A model generated the notes under the pieces. That model had not been told where the DNA came from. It made no database searches and was given only the letters and a program-made list of their open reading frames with translations. The position numbers and the translations under genes were made by a program. Shown here piece by piece: positions 7,602 to 15,761 of a DNA stretch of 64,000 bases (within the stretch, counting starts at the first letter, position 1; each line of letters opens with the position of its first letter). The stretch covers positions 50,742-114,741 of the forward strand of contig JBGTLT010000057.1 of the NCBI GenBank assembly GCA_041743975.1, read 5' to 3'. The stretch is from JTS-RE37 sp041743975 (GTDB taxonomy: Bacteria; Bacteroidota; Bacteroidia; Flavobacteriales; Flavobacteriaceae).

Positions 7602-8483
7602 TTAAAGTCTCAAATATAGCGTAATTCTATCAATTTTCTCTATCGGAAAATCGGCTATATTACCCAGTTCATCAAATGTTTTATATCCCCCGATGACCTC
7701 CCTGTGGGCTACTATGCTATTAGCCAGGGCATCATTTATATACAGGATCCGGGCCAGTTCCGCCGCTGAGGACGTATTGAGGTTAACCCGGGCTATTTCG
7801 GGGGGAACCCGGACTTCAAATTTTTGTAATGCTTTGGCGGTGACATCGGGAGGTAGGCCGTATACATCGTATAGTTGATCCGCCACCAGGAACCCCCCCA
7901 GCGCAGTCCTGAATTTAATGATCCTGGCTGCCAGCTTATCGCCAATGCCCTGAACTTCTTTAAGCTCTTCAAGGGTGGCCGTATTGAGATCTATTTTAAT
8001 TCTTTCCTTTAAACCCACCGTTTCCGGTACTTTTAGGGAAGCGGCCTGTGAGTGGGTAGCCTCCCTTTCCCGGACCCATTCCGGAAACCTGAAAAAAGGG
8101 GCTATCACTGCCAGCAGGGAGTCGGACAGAAGCGTAACCTGCTGAAACTCCAATGCAGAATTCACAAACTTACGCTGCCCCCGGTACTGGTGCAACCTGT
8201 CAATTTCCTCCGCTGACATACCCAGGGAATATCCCTTGAAGTCACTGATATAATTAGGGTTAAAGGGATACAGCCTTAGGGTATCCCCGGCTGCATGCCG
8301 GTCCTTTAGTTCGTCAATCAGACCCTGCATTTCCATATCCACTTCGAACCCCGGGGTAACAGGAGGTTTGATCATTACCACAACAAAATAAACAGCTTGT
8401 AGCACTATGATGATGAGCAACAAATAATAAATCCCACTCCGTTCCTGTTTATTGAACCTGAAGTGGGATCTGAAATTCTTCAA
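7602..8483 (-). CDS. Membrane-anchored helix-hairpin-helix protein (ComEA-like domains)
   Basis: The 293-residue protein has a basic N-terminus, one membrane segment (about residues 19-37, GIYYLLLIIIVLQAVYFVVV), a linker and at least two ComEA-type helix-hairpin-helix units: IDLNTATLEELKEVQGIGDK (about 164-183) and VNLNTSSAAELARILYINDA (about 233-252). A first degenerate unit is likely near residues 70-110 (YPFNPNYISDFKGYSLG). Such domains bind DNA without sequence specificity. In Bacteroidota this architecture is common, but its role in DNA uptake is unproven. It ends 9 bases before the acyl-CoA dehydrogenase ORF and lies 8 bases after the symporter gene. Confidence 0.85.
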   Translation of the reverse strand: MKNFRSHFRFNKQERSGIYYLLLIIIVLQAVYFVVVMIKPPVTPGFEVDMEMQGLIDELKDRHAAGDTLRLYPFNPNYISDFKGYSLGMSAEEIDRLHQYRGQRKFVNSALEFQQVTLLSDSLLAVIAPFFRFPEWVREREATHSQAASLKVPETVGLKERIKIDLNTATLEELKEVQGIGDKLAARIIKFRTALGGFLVADQLYDVYGLPPDVTAKALQKFEVRVPPEIARVNLNTSSAAELARILYINDALANSIVAHREVIGGYKTFDELGNIADFPIEKIDRITLYLRL

Positions 8484-8491
8484 AATAGCAC

Positions 8492-10111
8492 CTATTTCGG
8501 ATGATAGATCTTTTCAATGGCAGCGAGGTAGCGATCCAGGCTCTTTTTTACCCTGGGAAACAGGATGAGCAATCCTATCATATTCGGGAATACCAGCGCC
8601 AGTATCATGGCATCTGAAAATTTGATGACAGCATCAAGGGTAGCCCCGGCGCCTATAACAACGAACGTGAGAAAAAGTATTTTGTAGATGATGTCCATTG
8701 ATCTGCCCCTTCCAAAAAGGTATTTCCAGGACTGCAGCCCGTAGTATGACCATGAGATCATAGTTGAAAAGGCAAAAAGCACTATCGCCAGCGTAAGGAT
8801 ATACCGGAATCCCGGGATGACAGAATCATAGGCCATGGAGGTGAGGTCAACACCCCCTACATAGGCCCCGGTCTCGTTGATCAATACTGTGCTGCCTACG
8901 GCATTGCCATAATCGAAGGCCCCGGCATCAATGTTAAAGAAAATGATCACGAGGGCTGTCATAGTACAGATTACCACCGTATCTATAAAAGGCTCCAGCA
9001 AAGCCACGATGCCTTCACTGGCGGGATATCTGGTTTTAACCGCGGAGTGGGCAATAGCGGCAGACCCTGCTCCTGCTTCATTGGAGAAGGCAGCCCTTTG
9101 AAATCCTACAATGATCACCCCCAGGATGCCCCCCAAACCTGCTTCTGGGGTAAAGGCACCGGAAAAAATCATTGAAAAAGCTTCCCCTATATACCGGAAA
9201 TTCGCAAATATGATAACGAGGGAGGCGAGGACATAGATCCCTGCCATAAATGGAACGATCTTCTCGGTAACGCGCGCAATTTTTTTAATCCCTCCAATAA
9301 TTACGATACCTACCAAAATAGCGAGAATGAGTCCGATTATCACTCCTGTAGCCCCACCCTGCAAATTCATCATGCTGGTGATCTGAACAGCAGCCTGGTT
9401 AGATTGAAAGGCGTTCCCACCTCCAAAGGATGCACCCACACATAAGACAGCGAAAACGGCCGCAAGGACCTTCCCTAATTTTGTCCATCCCTTTTCCTGG
9501 AGGCCTTTGGAAAGGTAATACATAGGGCCGCCATAAACCGTTCCATCGGGGCCCAGATCCCGGTATTTGACACCAAGGGTACATTCAACGAACTTGGTAG
9601 ACATCCCGATAAGGCCACACACAATCATCCAGAAAGTTGCCCCGGGACCGCCCAGCGCAATGGCAACGGCAACCCCGGCGATATTCCCCAGCCCCACCGT
9701 GCCGGATACGGCCGTAGCCAAAGCCTGGAAGTGGCTAACCTCCCCTTCCTCACTCTCATCCCGGATGGTATCCGGAATATCCCCTTCTTCAGTCATATGT
9801 AGTTCCACCTTCTCCAGGCCATACTTTTCAATCTCCTCATATTTTCCCCGGACTACATTGATAGCCAACGGAAATTTGGTGATATTGGGAAACCGGAAGT
9901 AGATTGTGAAAAATGTTGCACCGAAGATAAGCAGTAGAAGGACTATGGGTAAATTATAACCGGCTACGTGTATAGGGGTTAATATTAAATTCTCCCACCA
10001 AACTGCAACCGGCATAAAGGCATCGTTCACCTTTTCATCCAGGCCTTTTTCCTGAGCCCCGCTAAAGAGGGGTAAAAAAAGGGTGATTGCAGCAAGGAAT
10101 CTATACTTCAT
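8492..10111 (-). CDS. Sodium:alanine symporter family (AGCS) protein
   Basis: The 539-residue membrane protein matches the AGCS family, which imports alanine or glycine with Na+. Conserved stretches include ALATAVSGTVGLGNIAGVAV (about residues 129-148), GGPMYYLSKGL, and AAFSNEAGAGSAAIAHS in the middle. It starts with a cleavable-looking signal peptide (MKYRFLAAITLFLPLFSGAQ). An acidic insert (about residues 88-125, with EEGDIPDTIRDESEEGEVSH) follows the first core helix. About ten further membrane helices follow. The substrate is inferred from the family only. Confidence 0.92.
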   Translation of the reverse strand: MKYRFLAAITLFLPLFSGAQEKGLDEKVNDAFMPVAVWWENLILTPIHVAGYNLPIVLLLLIFGATFFTIYFRFPNITKFPLAINVVRGKYEEIEKYGLEKVELHMTEEGDIPDTIRDESEEGEVSHFQALATAVSGTVGLGNIAGVAVAIALGGPGATFWMIVCGLIGMSTKFVECTLGVKYRDLGPDGTVYGGPMYYLSKGLQEKGWTKLGKVLAAVFAVLCVGASFGGGNAFQSNQAAVQITSMMNLQGGATGVIIGLILAILVGIVIIGGIKKIARVTEKIVPFMAGIYVLASLVIIFANFRYIGEAFSMIFSGAFTPEAGLGGILGVIIVGFQRAAFSNEAGAGSAAIAHSAVKTRYPASEGIVALLEPFIDTVVICTMTALVIIFFNIDAGAFDYGNAVGSTVLINETGAYVGGVDLTSMAYDSVIPGFRYILTLAIVLFAFSTMISWSYYGLQSWKYLFGRGRSMDIIYKILFLTFVVIGAGATLDAVIKFSDAMILALVFPNMIGLLILFPRVKKSLDRYLAAIEKIYHPK

Positions 10112-10191
10112 AATATCAGTTTTGGTTCGTAATAATGGTTTGTTTTATATTTTTATAAAGCCGGTAATATCCTAAAAAAACGCCACACGGT

Positions 10192-10199
10192 CAAATATA
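10192..10199 (-). promoter_or_regulatory. Candidate -7 box for the AGCS symporter gene
   Basis: TATATTTG on the minus strand is an exact TAnnTTTG match between the K+ channel stop and the symporter ATG, giving a leader of about 75 bases. No convincing -33 TTG is present at 19-20 bases. Confidence 0.5.
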
Positions 10200-10214
10200 A
10201 TCTACTAAATATCA

Positions 10215-11222
10215 TTAATCTATCTTGAACATCTCATGGAGTTTTCGGATTTGTTCCGGCCTGCCGAGCACAATAACCCTACTGTGTGGTTGCAAGGGTA
10301 AATCAGCTTCCGGGTTGATTATATACCTTCCGGTGGGTTCGATATACCCGATAATGGTACAGCCTGTTTTCCTGCGCAGATCGAGGTCCCTGAGTGAATT
10401 GTTTTCCGTACTCACCTTAAAATCTTCTATGGCTACTTCTGCCAGGTTGGTGGTATGCTCTCCCTCCATTGATAGTTTATCCATAAAGGTGATGAGGTTG
10501 GGCATTACAACTAAGGCCGCCATATGGTCACCGCCTATTTTATCCGGCATCACAACCGTATCGGCACCGGCAAGCCTCAGTTTCTTCTGGGATGTCACCT
10601 CGGATGCCCTGCTGATTATATACAGGTCTTTTTTAAACTGTCTTGCAGACAATACCACGAACAGGTTGGTTGCATCATCCGGCAATGCCGCAATCAGGTA
10701 ATTTGCCCGCTCGATGCCTGCCTCTTTCAACACCTCGTCATCATTTGCATCCCCTTCCACAAAAAGTACCTCACCTTCATATTTCTCAATAATCTCCCGT
10801 TCCTTTTCAATGACCACAAAAGGTTTATTATAGGCTTTTAACCTGGCGACAGATTGCATACCATTCCGGCCATAACCGCAAACAATAACATGTTTGGAAA
10901 GGTTTTTGATCTGGTTTTTCACTTTTTTCTTATTAAGGAGTTGCAGGGAATTTCTGCTCACTATGTATTCCGTCACCACTGAAATTGCGAATGTAAGGAT
11001 GAACACACTCGAAATTATCAAAACCACGGTAAATAACTTCGAATTTGTATCAAGGGGCCTCACCTCTGAAAAGCCAACGGTGGTAACCGTTATAATAGTC
11101 ATGTAGAGGGCTTCAATCCATGTATAACTGGAAATAAACCGGTACCCAAGGATACCCGAAAGAAGGACCAGGGCCATCAGGAACACGGCAAGATAGATTT
11201 TGGAACGTAACAATCGAATCAT
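10215..11222 (-). CDS. Potassium channel with TrkA (RCK) domains
   Basis: The product is 335 residues from the ATG at 11222. It has two membrane helices (about residues 8-28 and 68-90) around a pore loop with the filter TVTTVGFSEV, then a Rossmann-type TrkA-N domain (VIVCGYGRNGMQSVARLKAY near residue 112) that binds NAD(H) or ATP, then a TrkA-C domain (about 250-335). This is the two-helix channel plus RCK architecture of MthK-like channels. The filter reads TVGFS where TVGYG is usual. An upstream TTG at 11234 would overlap the PspC gene; the ATG one base after the PspC stop is preferred. Confidence 0.92.
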   Translation of the reverse strand: MIRLLRSKIYLAVFLMALVLLSGILGYRFISSYTWIEALYMTIITVTTVGFSEVRPLDTNSKLFTVVLIISSVFILTFAISVVTEYIVSRNSLQLLNKKKVKNQIKNLSKHVIVCGYGRNGMQSVARLKAYNKPFVVIEKEREIIEKYEGEVLFVEGDANDDEVLKEAGIERANYLIAALPDDATNLFVVLSARQFKKDLYIISRASEVTSQKKLRLAGADTVVMPDKIGGDHMAALVVMPNLITFMDKLSMEGEHTTNLAEVAIEDFKVSTENNSLRDLDLRRKTGCTIIGYIEPTGRYIINPEADLPLQPHSRVIVLGRPEQIRKLHEMFKID

Positions 11223-11223
11223 A

Positions 11224-11451
11224 TCAAAGATCAAACACAGAAGTTCGTTTCGTATAGACCAGATCCTTTATTCTCAACCAGAATGCTAAAAACAGGTATA
11301 ATGCAAAACCAAATCCCAGGGTCACAAATGTAAGATATATGAAACTCGTACGAACCACCCTGGCCCTGATTCCCAGGCTTTCAGCTATACGACGGCAAAC
11401 TTCAAACCCGCGTTTCTGAAAATAATACAATAATTGATATAATAGGTTCAT
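11224..11451 (-). CDS. Small PspC-domain membrane protein
   Basis: The 75-residue protein resembles the PspC domain: an amphipathic N-terminal region (FEVCRRIAESLGIRARVVRT) and one long hydrophobic segment (about residues 36-58, SFIYLTFVTLGFGFALYLFL). PspC domains sit in the inner membrane and in enterobacteria sense envelope stress; many Bacteroidota have short stand-alone versions of unknown role. Its stop codon is one base before the K+ channel ATG, so the two are translationally close and co-expressed. It follows the DUF2851 gene by 12 bases in the other direction of the block (DUF2851 ends 11464). Confidence 0.78.
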   Translation of the reverse strand: MNLLYQLLYYFQKRGFEVCRRIAESLGIRARVVRTSFIYLTFVTLGFGFALYLFLAFWLRIKDLVYTKRTSVFDL

Positions 11452-11463
11452 CAGCTAAAAATA

Positions 11464-12582
11464 CTACTTTCCACTTAATAATGCAGAACCTATGGCACAA
11501 TGAAGGCATTTGTTCCGGGTACAATATTCATGGTACAAATGAAGCAGCGCCTGGCTTTCCCCTGCATCCCTGCTTCGGAGGTTCAGACTTTCATATTTAT
11601 CGATTATCCCGTTATTTTCAGATTTCAGGGCCCTTATAACCCCGATGATATCAGGGGTGCCCACGGTACCATGGCATGCAGCATAGCAAAATTTTATGGG
11701 GAGCACCGTATTGATCAGCAATAAATCGATGAATTCAGGGGACAGCTTCCTGGGGCCTGGCCCGGATCGTTTGCCGAATGTATAATGGTCCCTCCAGTAA
11801 GGGGATGCCGCCACCTCAAACAATTCGTAGAACCCCTTTACCGTATTGATCCCGATTACCTGGCTGAATAATTGTGGGTGTGTCGCATATAAGGTAGCCA
11901 GTTGGGATAGCCTGATGGTGGGGAAATTGACCGGGCGCAGTTTGAAAAATTCCGATTTGAAGACACCCGTACCATCCAGCCTGAATTTATTTTTCAAATA
12001 GCGGTATTCCGACCTCAGCAGTCGACAATACGCGTCTTTTTGCCCTGTGTCTTCCAACAGGCCGCTCATACCGAATAAAATGCTTTCTAACTGAAATTGC
12101 TTGCCTGCAAGTTTCCTGACCACTTTAAAATCAAGTGCTTTTCCTATACTCATGAAGGCCTCCCCATTTATTTTGGAACCAAAACTCTTCAGGAGCAACA
12201 TAAAAAATACTTGCTCCCAATCCTGTTGCATAGCTGTTAATAATTGGTGGATCCGCACGGACAGCTTTTCCACCCTCTCAATGTAAAGCCTCTCCAACCA
12301 TTGGCTGATTAGAAATTGGTCTATCCCCGCTATTTCCCGCTCACAATTTATAAATGAGATCCCCTGCCCGTCAAAGAGTTTTTGATAGTTGGCGAGCAGT
12401 TTCTGGGGAATAAAGTTTTTTAATTCCAGGGTTGGGATGGCCGTATTATCCTTCCGAAATACTGTAAGGTCATCCTCCCAGACCACATGTAATATGATAT
12501 TCTGATAGTTGCTGTCATCCCCGTGGTTGTGAAGATACCAATCAGATGATTTGCGATGTATTTCCACATTACCTGCCCACAA
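11464..12582 (-). CDS. DUF2851 family protein (5' end disrupted by a stop codon)
   Basis: From a TTG at 12582 the frame encodes 372 residues that begin LWAGNVEIHRKSSDWYLHNH, the well-known core of DUF2851, and include PTLELKNFIPQKLL and a C-terminal Cys-rich end (CTRNKCLHCAIGSALL). The family is common in Bacteroidota and has no assigned function. Family members are about 50 residues longer at the N-terminus. Those residues are present upstream in frame, but a TAA follows the second codon of the natural ATG (see 12583-12744). Either the gene is silenced or translation starts downstream at a non-AUG codon. Coordinates given are for the readable ORF only. Confidence 0.8.
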   Translation of the reverse strand: MWAGNVEIHRKSSDWYLHNHGDDSNYQNIILHVVWEDDLTVFRKDNTAIPTLELKNFIPQKLLANYQKLFDGQGISFINCEREIAGIDQFLISQWLERLYIERVEKLSVRIHQLLTAMQQDWEQVFFMLLLKSFGSKINGEAFMSIGKALDFKVVRKLAGKQFQLESILFGMSGLLEDTGQKDAYCRLLRSEYRYLKNKFRLDGTGVFKSEFFKLRPVNFPTIRLSQLATLYATHPQLFSQVIGINTVKGFYELFEVAASPYWRDHYTFGKRSGPGPRKLSPEFIDLLLINTVLPIKFCYAACHGTVGTPDIIGVIRALKSENNGIIDKYESLNLRSRDAGESQALLHLYHEYCTRNKCLHCAIGSALLSGK

Positions 12583-12744
12583 CTGCCCGGCGATCGCTAT
12601 CCGTGCATTGAAAAAGTCGGGGCCTGAAAGATGGTTATGGGTTCCTTCAGACAGAATAACGACTGTGTCATTCCCAGTGGTAAAAAGGTTGGATTGGAGT
12701 AGTTTTTTATGCTTCCATATATAATGTAAGAGGTCTTACCTCAT
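12583..12744 (-). pseudogene. 5' part of the DUF2851 gene containing TAA at codon 3
   Basis: On the minus strand the ATG at 12744-12742 is followed by AGG and then TAA (12738-12736), after which the same frame reads DLLHYIWKHKKLLQSNLF, SEGTHNHLSGPDFFNARIA and joins the main ORF. DUF2851 proteins normally begin like M-x-E-D-L-L-H-Y-x-W-K, so the TAA most likely replaces a GAA codon by one base change. No ATG, GTG or TTG lies between the TAA and the TTG at 12582. Confidence 0.75.
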
Positions 12745-12866
12745 AGCCGCCGGTAAATAAGCTCTAAGGTAGGGCCGAACCCTGTAAACCTTTTGCACTC
12801 AATAGGAATTGCCCTGCACTCCTCTTTTTGAGATAGCCCGTAAGGTTTAGGATTACAGTTCCCGCT

Positions 12867-13385
12867 TTACCAATTGCCGGCATAGGTAAGGTCTTCCCCG
12901 GTCTTCGCTTTCAGGTAGTGATATTGTATCTGGTTGATCTGCCGGATATGGTGGTAGTCATGCGCCAACCAGTTGCAGAGAAACTTTCTGGCAGAAATTT
13001 CCCCGTATTCCGGATGCAAAGAACAATTCTGCCAGGGCGTATCCCTCAGTGAAAGCAGCCAGGTAACGGAATCCCTCCGTTCCTGCAAAAATTGGTCGAG
13101 GACCTTTTTGTAATCCCTTTGCATGTAGCCCCTGTGGGCCACCCAGCCAACCGGATCAATAGACGCTAAATCCTGTCCGGGGTTTTCCAGTGTTTGCCGC
13201 AACCTTGCCCTAAAATCTTCCAGTTCTTCATCGAGTAAGTGGCACACTATCTCCAACAGGCACCAGGCCCCATTCTCCTTCCGCCAGGTAACCATCGCGC
13301 CCGGGACATTCCTGAGCAGGTTTTCAAAAACACCGCTATTGCGACTGAGTTCCGGAATAGGTTGTTCTGGTTCCACCATTATCAT
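12867..13385 (-). CDS. DinB-like family protein
   Basis: The 172-residue protein has the DinB/YfiT four-helix metal-binding pattern: a His near residue 54 (EIVCHLLDEE), and HDYHHIRQI near residues 140-148. DinB-like proteins include thiol-dependent transferases and S-transferases with Ni2+ or Zn2+; the specific reaction here is unknown. The start ATG overlaps the rhodanese stop codon (ATGA), so the two genes are translationally coupled. A second in-frame ATG follows two codons later. Confidence 0.85.
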   Translation of the reverse strand: MIMVEPEQPIPELSRNSGVFENLLRNVPGAMVTWRKENGAWCLLEIVCHLLDEELEDFRARLRQTLENPGQDLASIDPVGWVAHRGYMQRDYKKVLDQFLQERRDSVTWLLSLRDTPWQNCSLHPEYGEISARKFLCNWLAHDYHHIRQINQIQYHYLKAKTGEDLTYAGNW

Positions 13386-13693
13386 TCTTCAATTTCCCCT
13401 TCCCACTCATTAAAACCCCCCAACAGATTAAAGGCATTGGTAATTCCGATGCTATTCATCAGGGCACATGCCTGACCACTGCGGTTACCTGACCTGCAAT
13501 AAACATAGTAGTTTTTAGATTTGTCGAGTTTCCCCAGTTCATCCATGAATTCCTGCCCAAGGTAAATATCAATGTTATGGGAGCCCGGAATGTATCCCTG
13601 TTCGACTTCCTCCTGGGTGCGGACATCCAAAACCACCGCATTATCGTCTTTGTTCAGTTGTTCCGTCCATTCCTCCTGGGTTAAATTCGCCAT
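13382..13693 (-). CDS. Rhodanese-like domain protein
   Basis: The product is 103 residues from the ATG at 13693 (MANLTQEEWTEQLNKDDNAV). It is a single rhodanese domain with the active-site loop CRSGNRSG (Cys near residue 68) and the DVRTQEEVEQGYIPGSHNID motif near residue 25. Single-domain rhodaneses move sulfane sulfur between thiols. It is the first gene of a two-gene unit with the DinB-like protein. A TATTTTTG box at 13714-13721 on the minus strand lies 20 bases upstream, which excludes the longer reading frame that starts at 13774. Confidence 0.92.
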   Translation of the reverse strand: MANLTQEEWTEQLNKDDNAVVLDVRTQEEVEQGYIPGSHNIDIYLGQEFMDELGKLDKSKNYYVYCRSGNRSGQACALMNSIGITNAFNLLGGFNEWEGEIEE

Positions 13694-13899
13694 ATCGATC
13701 CTGTTTAGAGAAACAAAAATAAAAATCCGGATTGAGATACACCTGAATAATATGGAGAAATATGTTCTATACATATGTTACCACTAACTAAGCACCCGCC
13801 CTGTAATATCCGGTATCAATTGATTTGCGTAGACCTTGACCAGGCTGCACTGCAGCAAATGGGATTCCCGATTTAACAAATATTTAGCAGCTACTGCCG

Positions 13900-13929
13900 T
13901 TGTAAAACAAAATTTCTGCCATACATTTG
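13900..13929 (+). promoter_or_regulatory. Promoter of the MarR-nitroreductase-YceI operon
   Basis: TTG at 13900-13902 is followed after 19 bases by TACATTTG at 13922-13929, an exact TAnnTTTG. This is the canonical Bacteroidota -33/-7 arrangement. The expected start of transcription is near 13934, inside the palindrome described next. Confidence 0.8.
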
Positions 13930-13947
13930 TACATACAATAGTTGTAC
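13929..13947 (+). promoter_or_regulatory. Candidate MarR operator
   Basis: GTACA-N9-TGTAC-like arms (GTACATACAATAGTTGTAC) form a dyad that overlaps the end of the -7 box and the predicted transcription start, four bases before the MarR ATG. Dimeric MarR proteins bind such dyads and block their own promoter. The link to this regulator is inference from position. Confidence 0.5.
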
Positions 13948-13951
13948 TGAC

Positions 13952-14398
13952 ATGAATGTAGAAGAAATCCTTAAGACAGAAAAAAAGATACCCCTTGAGA
14001 GCAGGAGTATTCTTCACATGGTACTCGTCAACCGGAAAATAGATGATAGCATTAAAGCGGCACTTAAACCCTTAGGCGTTTCGCCACAACAATTCAACGT
14101 CCTGCGGATCGTGAGGGGGCAACAGGGCAAACCCGCCAACCTTTCAGATCTCAATGAACGGATGGTCGCCCCGATGAGCAATACCACACGCCTTGTTGAC
14201 AAATTGCTCGATAAAGGATATCTCAACAGGGTGGTCTGCCCCAGCAACAGGCGGAAAATCGAAATCACCCTCACATCACAGGGCAGGGAAGCGTTGTTGG
14301 AAATGGACAAGGCGGTCACCGACATGGAAAAGAAACTATTAACTGCTTTCTCCCAAAAAGAGCTATCACAATTAAATGAATTGCTGGATAAATTTTAA
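13952..14398 (+). CDS. MarR family transcriptional regulator
   Basis: The 148-residue protein is a winged-helix MarR dimer. The recognition region LSDLNERMVAPMSNTTRLVD (about residues 69-88) and the wing NRRKIEITLTSQG (about 100-112) are clear. MarR proteins are usually autorepressors released by phenolic or oxidised ligands. The next two genes encode a nitroreductase (3 bases downstream) and YceI, a set typical of quinone or electrophile response. There is one Cys near residue 96 (VVCPSNRRK), just before the wing, but no N-terminal OhrR-type sensing Cys. Confidence 0.93.
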   Translation: MNVEEILKTEKKIPLESRSILHMVLVNRKIDDSIKAALKPLGVSPQQFNVLRIVRGQQGKPANLSDLNERMVAPMSNTTRLVDKLLDKGYLNRVVCPSNRRKIEITLTSQGREALLEMDKAVTDMEKKLLTAFSQKELSQLNELLDKF

Positions 14399-14401
14399 AC
14401 T

Positions 14402-15058
14402 ATGCTAGACACGTATATCAACAGCTTAAAATGGCGATACGCCACTAAAAAATTCGATACGGAAAGGAAAATTCCTGCTGCGGATTTGGAACAACTTATG
14501 AATGCCATACAGCTGAGCGCTTCATCCTACGGCCTGCAGCCATACCATGTTTTCATCATTTCAGACACGGAAATCCGCCAGCGGCTGAAAACGGCCAGCT
14601 ATGAGCAATCCCAGGTTATCGATGCTTCACACCTGCTGGTTTTTGCGAGTAAAACCGATTTTGACGGGGAACTGATCAATTCCTATCTGAAGGAAGTCAG
14701 TGAAACCCGGGATATTGAGCTTGAAAAACTGGAAGGATACAGCGCCATGATGAAATCCAAACTGCTCCCCCTGCCGGAAGGTGCCAAAGCCAACTGGGCA
14801 GCCAGACAGGCCTATATCGCGCTGGGGAATTTCCTCTCAGCTGCTTCCATGATGTCCATAGATGCCTGTCCGATGGAAGGTTTTGACACCCAGGCAGTGG
14901 ATGAGATCCTGGGGTTGGAACAAAAAAACCTTTCTGCTGCGGTCATTGTAGCGGTAGGGTACCGGTCCGAAATGGACAAGACCCAATATAACAAGAAAGT
15001 AAGGAGATCAAAGCAAACCTTATTTACACATTTAGGAGTACCAGAAAATAAATCATAA
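14402..15058 (+). CDS. NAD(P)H-dependent nitroreductase family oxidoreductase
   Basis: The 218-residue protein is an FMN nitroreductase of the NfsB/NfnB type. The FMN-phosphate motif KWRYATKKFD is at residues 10-19, the SASSYGLQPYHVFIIS motif at about 39-54, and the C-terminal AAVIVAVGYRSEMD near 183. The enzyme transfers electrons from NAD(P)H to nitro compounds or quinones. It follows the MarR gene by three bases and precedes YceI by 19. Confidence 0.93.
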   Translation: MLDTYINSLKWRYATKKFDTERKIPAADLEQLMNAIQLSASSYGLQPYHVFIISDTEIRQRLKTASYEQSQVIDASHLLVFASKTDFDGELINSYLKEVSETRDIELEKLEGYSAMMKSKLLPLPEGAKANWAARQAYIALGNFLSAASMMSIDACPMEGFDTQAVDEILGLEQKNLSAAVIVAVGYRSEMDKTQYNKKVRRSKQTLFTHLGVPENKS

Positions 15059-15077
15059 ACAATTAAATTTTTAACAG

Positions 15078-15656
15078 ATGAAAAAAAATGTATTTGGAGT
15101 GGCCATGGCCATAGTAATAGGAACAACTGCTACGGCTCATACGCCTGTGGAAGGTGAAAAAAAAGAGGTGAAAACCGAGGAAAGCAAAGTTACCTGGAAG
15201 GCATACAAAGTTACCGGCTCACATACCGGCAACGTTGACCTTACATCCGGAGCCCTCACTTTTGAGGAAGGAAAACTAACGGGCGGCGATTTCACCGTAG
15301 ATATGACCTCCCTTATATCAACTGACCTGGAAGGTGAATATAAAGGGAAACTGGAAGGGCATTTGAAATCTCCCGATTTTTTCGGGGTTGAAAACCACCC
15401 CGAGGCCAGGCTTGTATTCACCGGGGTTACCCCTTCCGGAAAAAACTCATATGAAGTTACGGGAGACCTTACCATCAAAGGAATTACAAAACCTGTCACA
15501 TTTGATGTATCCGTTTACGGCAGCAAGGCAACCGCTACCCTGAAAATCGATCGGGCAGCGTATGATGTGCGATACGGTTCCGGGAGTTTCTTTGAAAATC
15601 TTGGCGACAAGACCATCTATGATGAATTTGACCTCATTGTGGATCTGGAATATTAG
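15078..15656 (+). CDS. YceI family periplasmic protein
   Basis: The 192-residue protein has a signal peptide (MKKNVFGVAMAIVIGTTATA) followed by the YceI lipocalin-like barrel: SKVTWKAYKVTGSHTGNVDL, DLTIKGITKPVTFDV and YDVRYGSGSFFENLGD. YceI proteins bind isoprenoid chains such as polyprenyl pyrophosphate or ubiquinone precursors. As the third gene after MarR and nitroreductase it is probably part of a quinone-related stress response. A terminator follows 19 bases downstream. Confidence 0.93.
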   Translation: MKKNVFGVAMAIVIGTTATAHTPVEGEKKEVKTEESKVTWKAYKVTGSHTGNVDLTSGALTFEEGKLTGGDFTVDMTSLISTDLEGEYKGKLEGHLKSPDFFGVENHPEARLVFTGVTPSGKNSYEVTGDLTIKGITKPVTFDVSVYGSKATATLKIDRAAYDVRYGSGSFFENLGDKTIYDEFDLIVDLEY

Positions 15657-15675
15657 GAAATACGAAAGCTTTTAA

Positions 15676-15717
15676 TAAACCCTGTATGGCGTAACACCCG
15701 TTCAGGGTTTATTTTTG
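15676..15717 (+). terminator. Intrinsic terminator after YceI
   Basis: TAAACCCTG (15676-15684) pairs with CAGGGTTTA (15703-15711) and is followed by TTTTTG. It ends the MarR operon before the trp promoter. Confidence 0.85.
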
Positions 15718-15725
15718 CCTCCCCT

Positions 15726-15756
15726 TTTGTAAATTTAAATTTCCTTTCTATATTTG
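15726..15756 (+). promoter_or_regulatory. Promoter of the trp operon
   Basis: TTTG at 15726-15729, 19 bases, then TATATTTG at 15749-15756: a full Bacteroidota consensus promoter. The leader-peptide ATG starts only five bases after the box, so transcription is expected to start at or within a few bases of that ATG. Confidence 0.85.
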
Positions 15757-15761
15757 GCATC

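Noticed and set aside
13784..14017. 77-codon minus-strand frame at the MarR promoter
   Set aside because: It covers the consensus promoter and operator of the MarR operon and has no conserved features.
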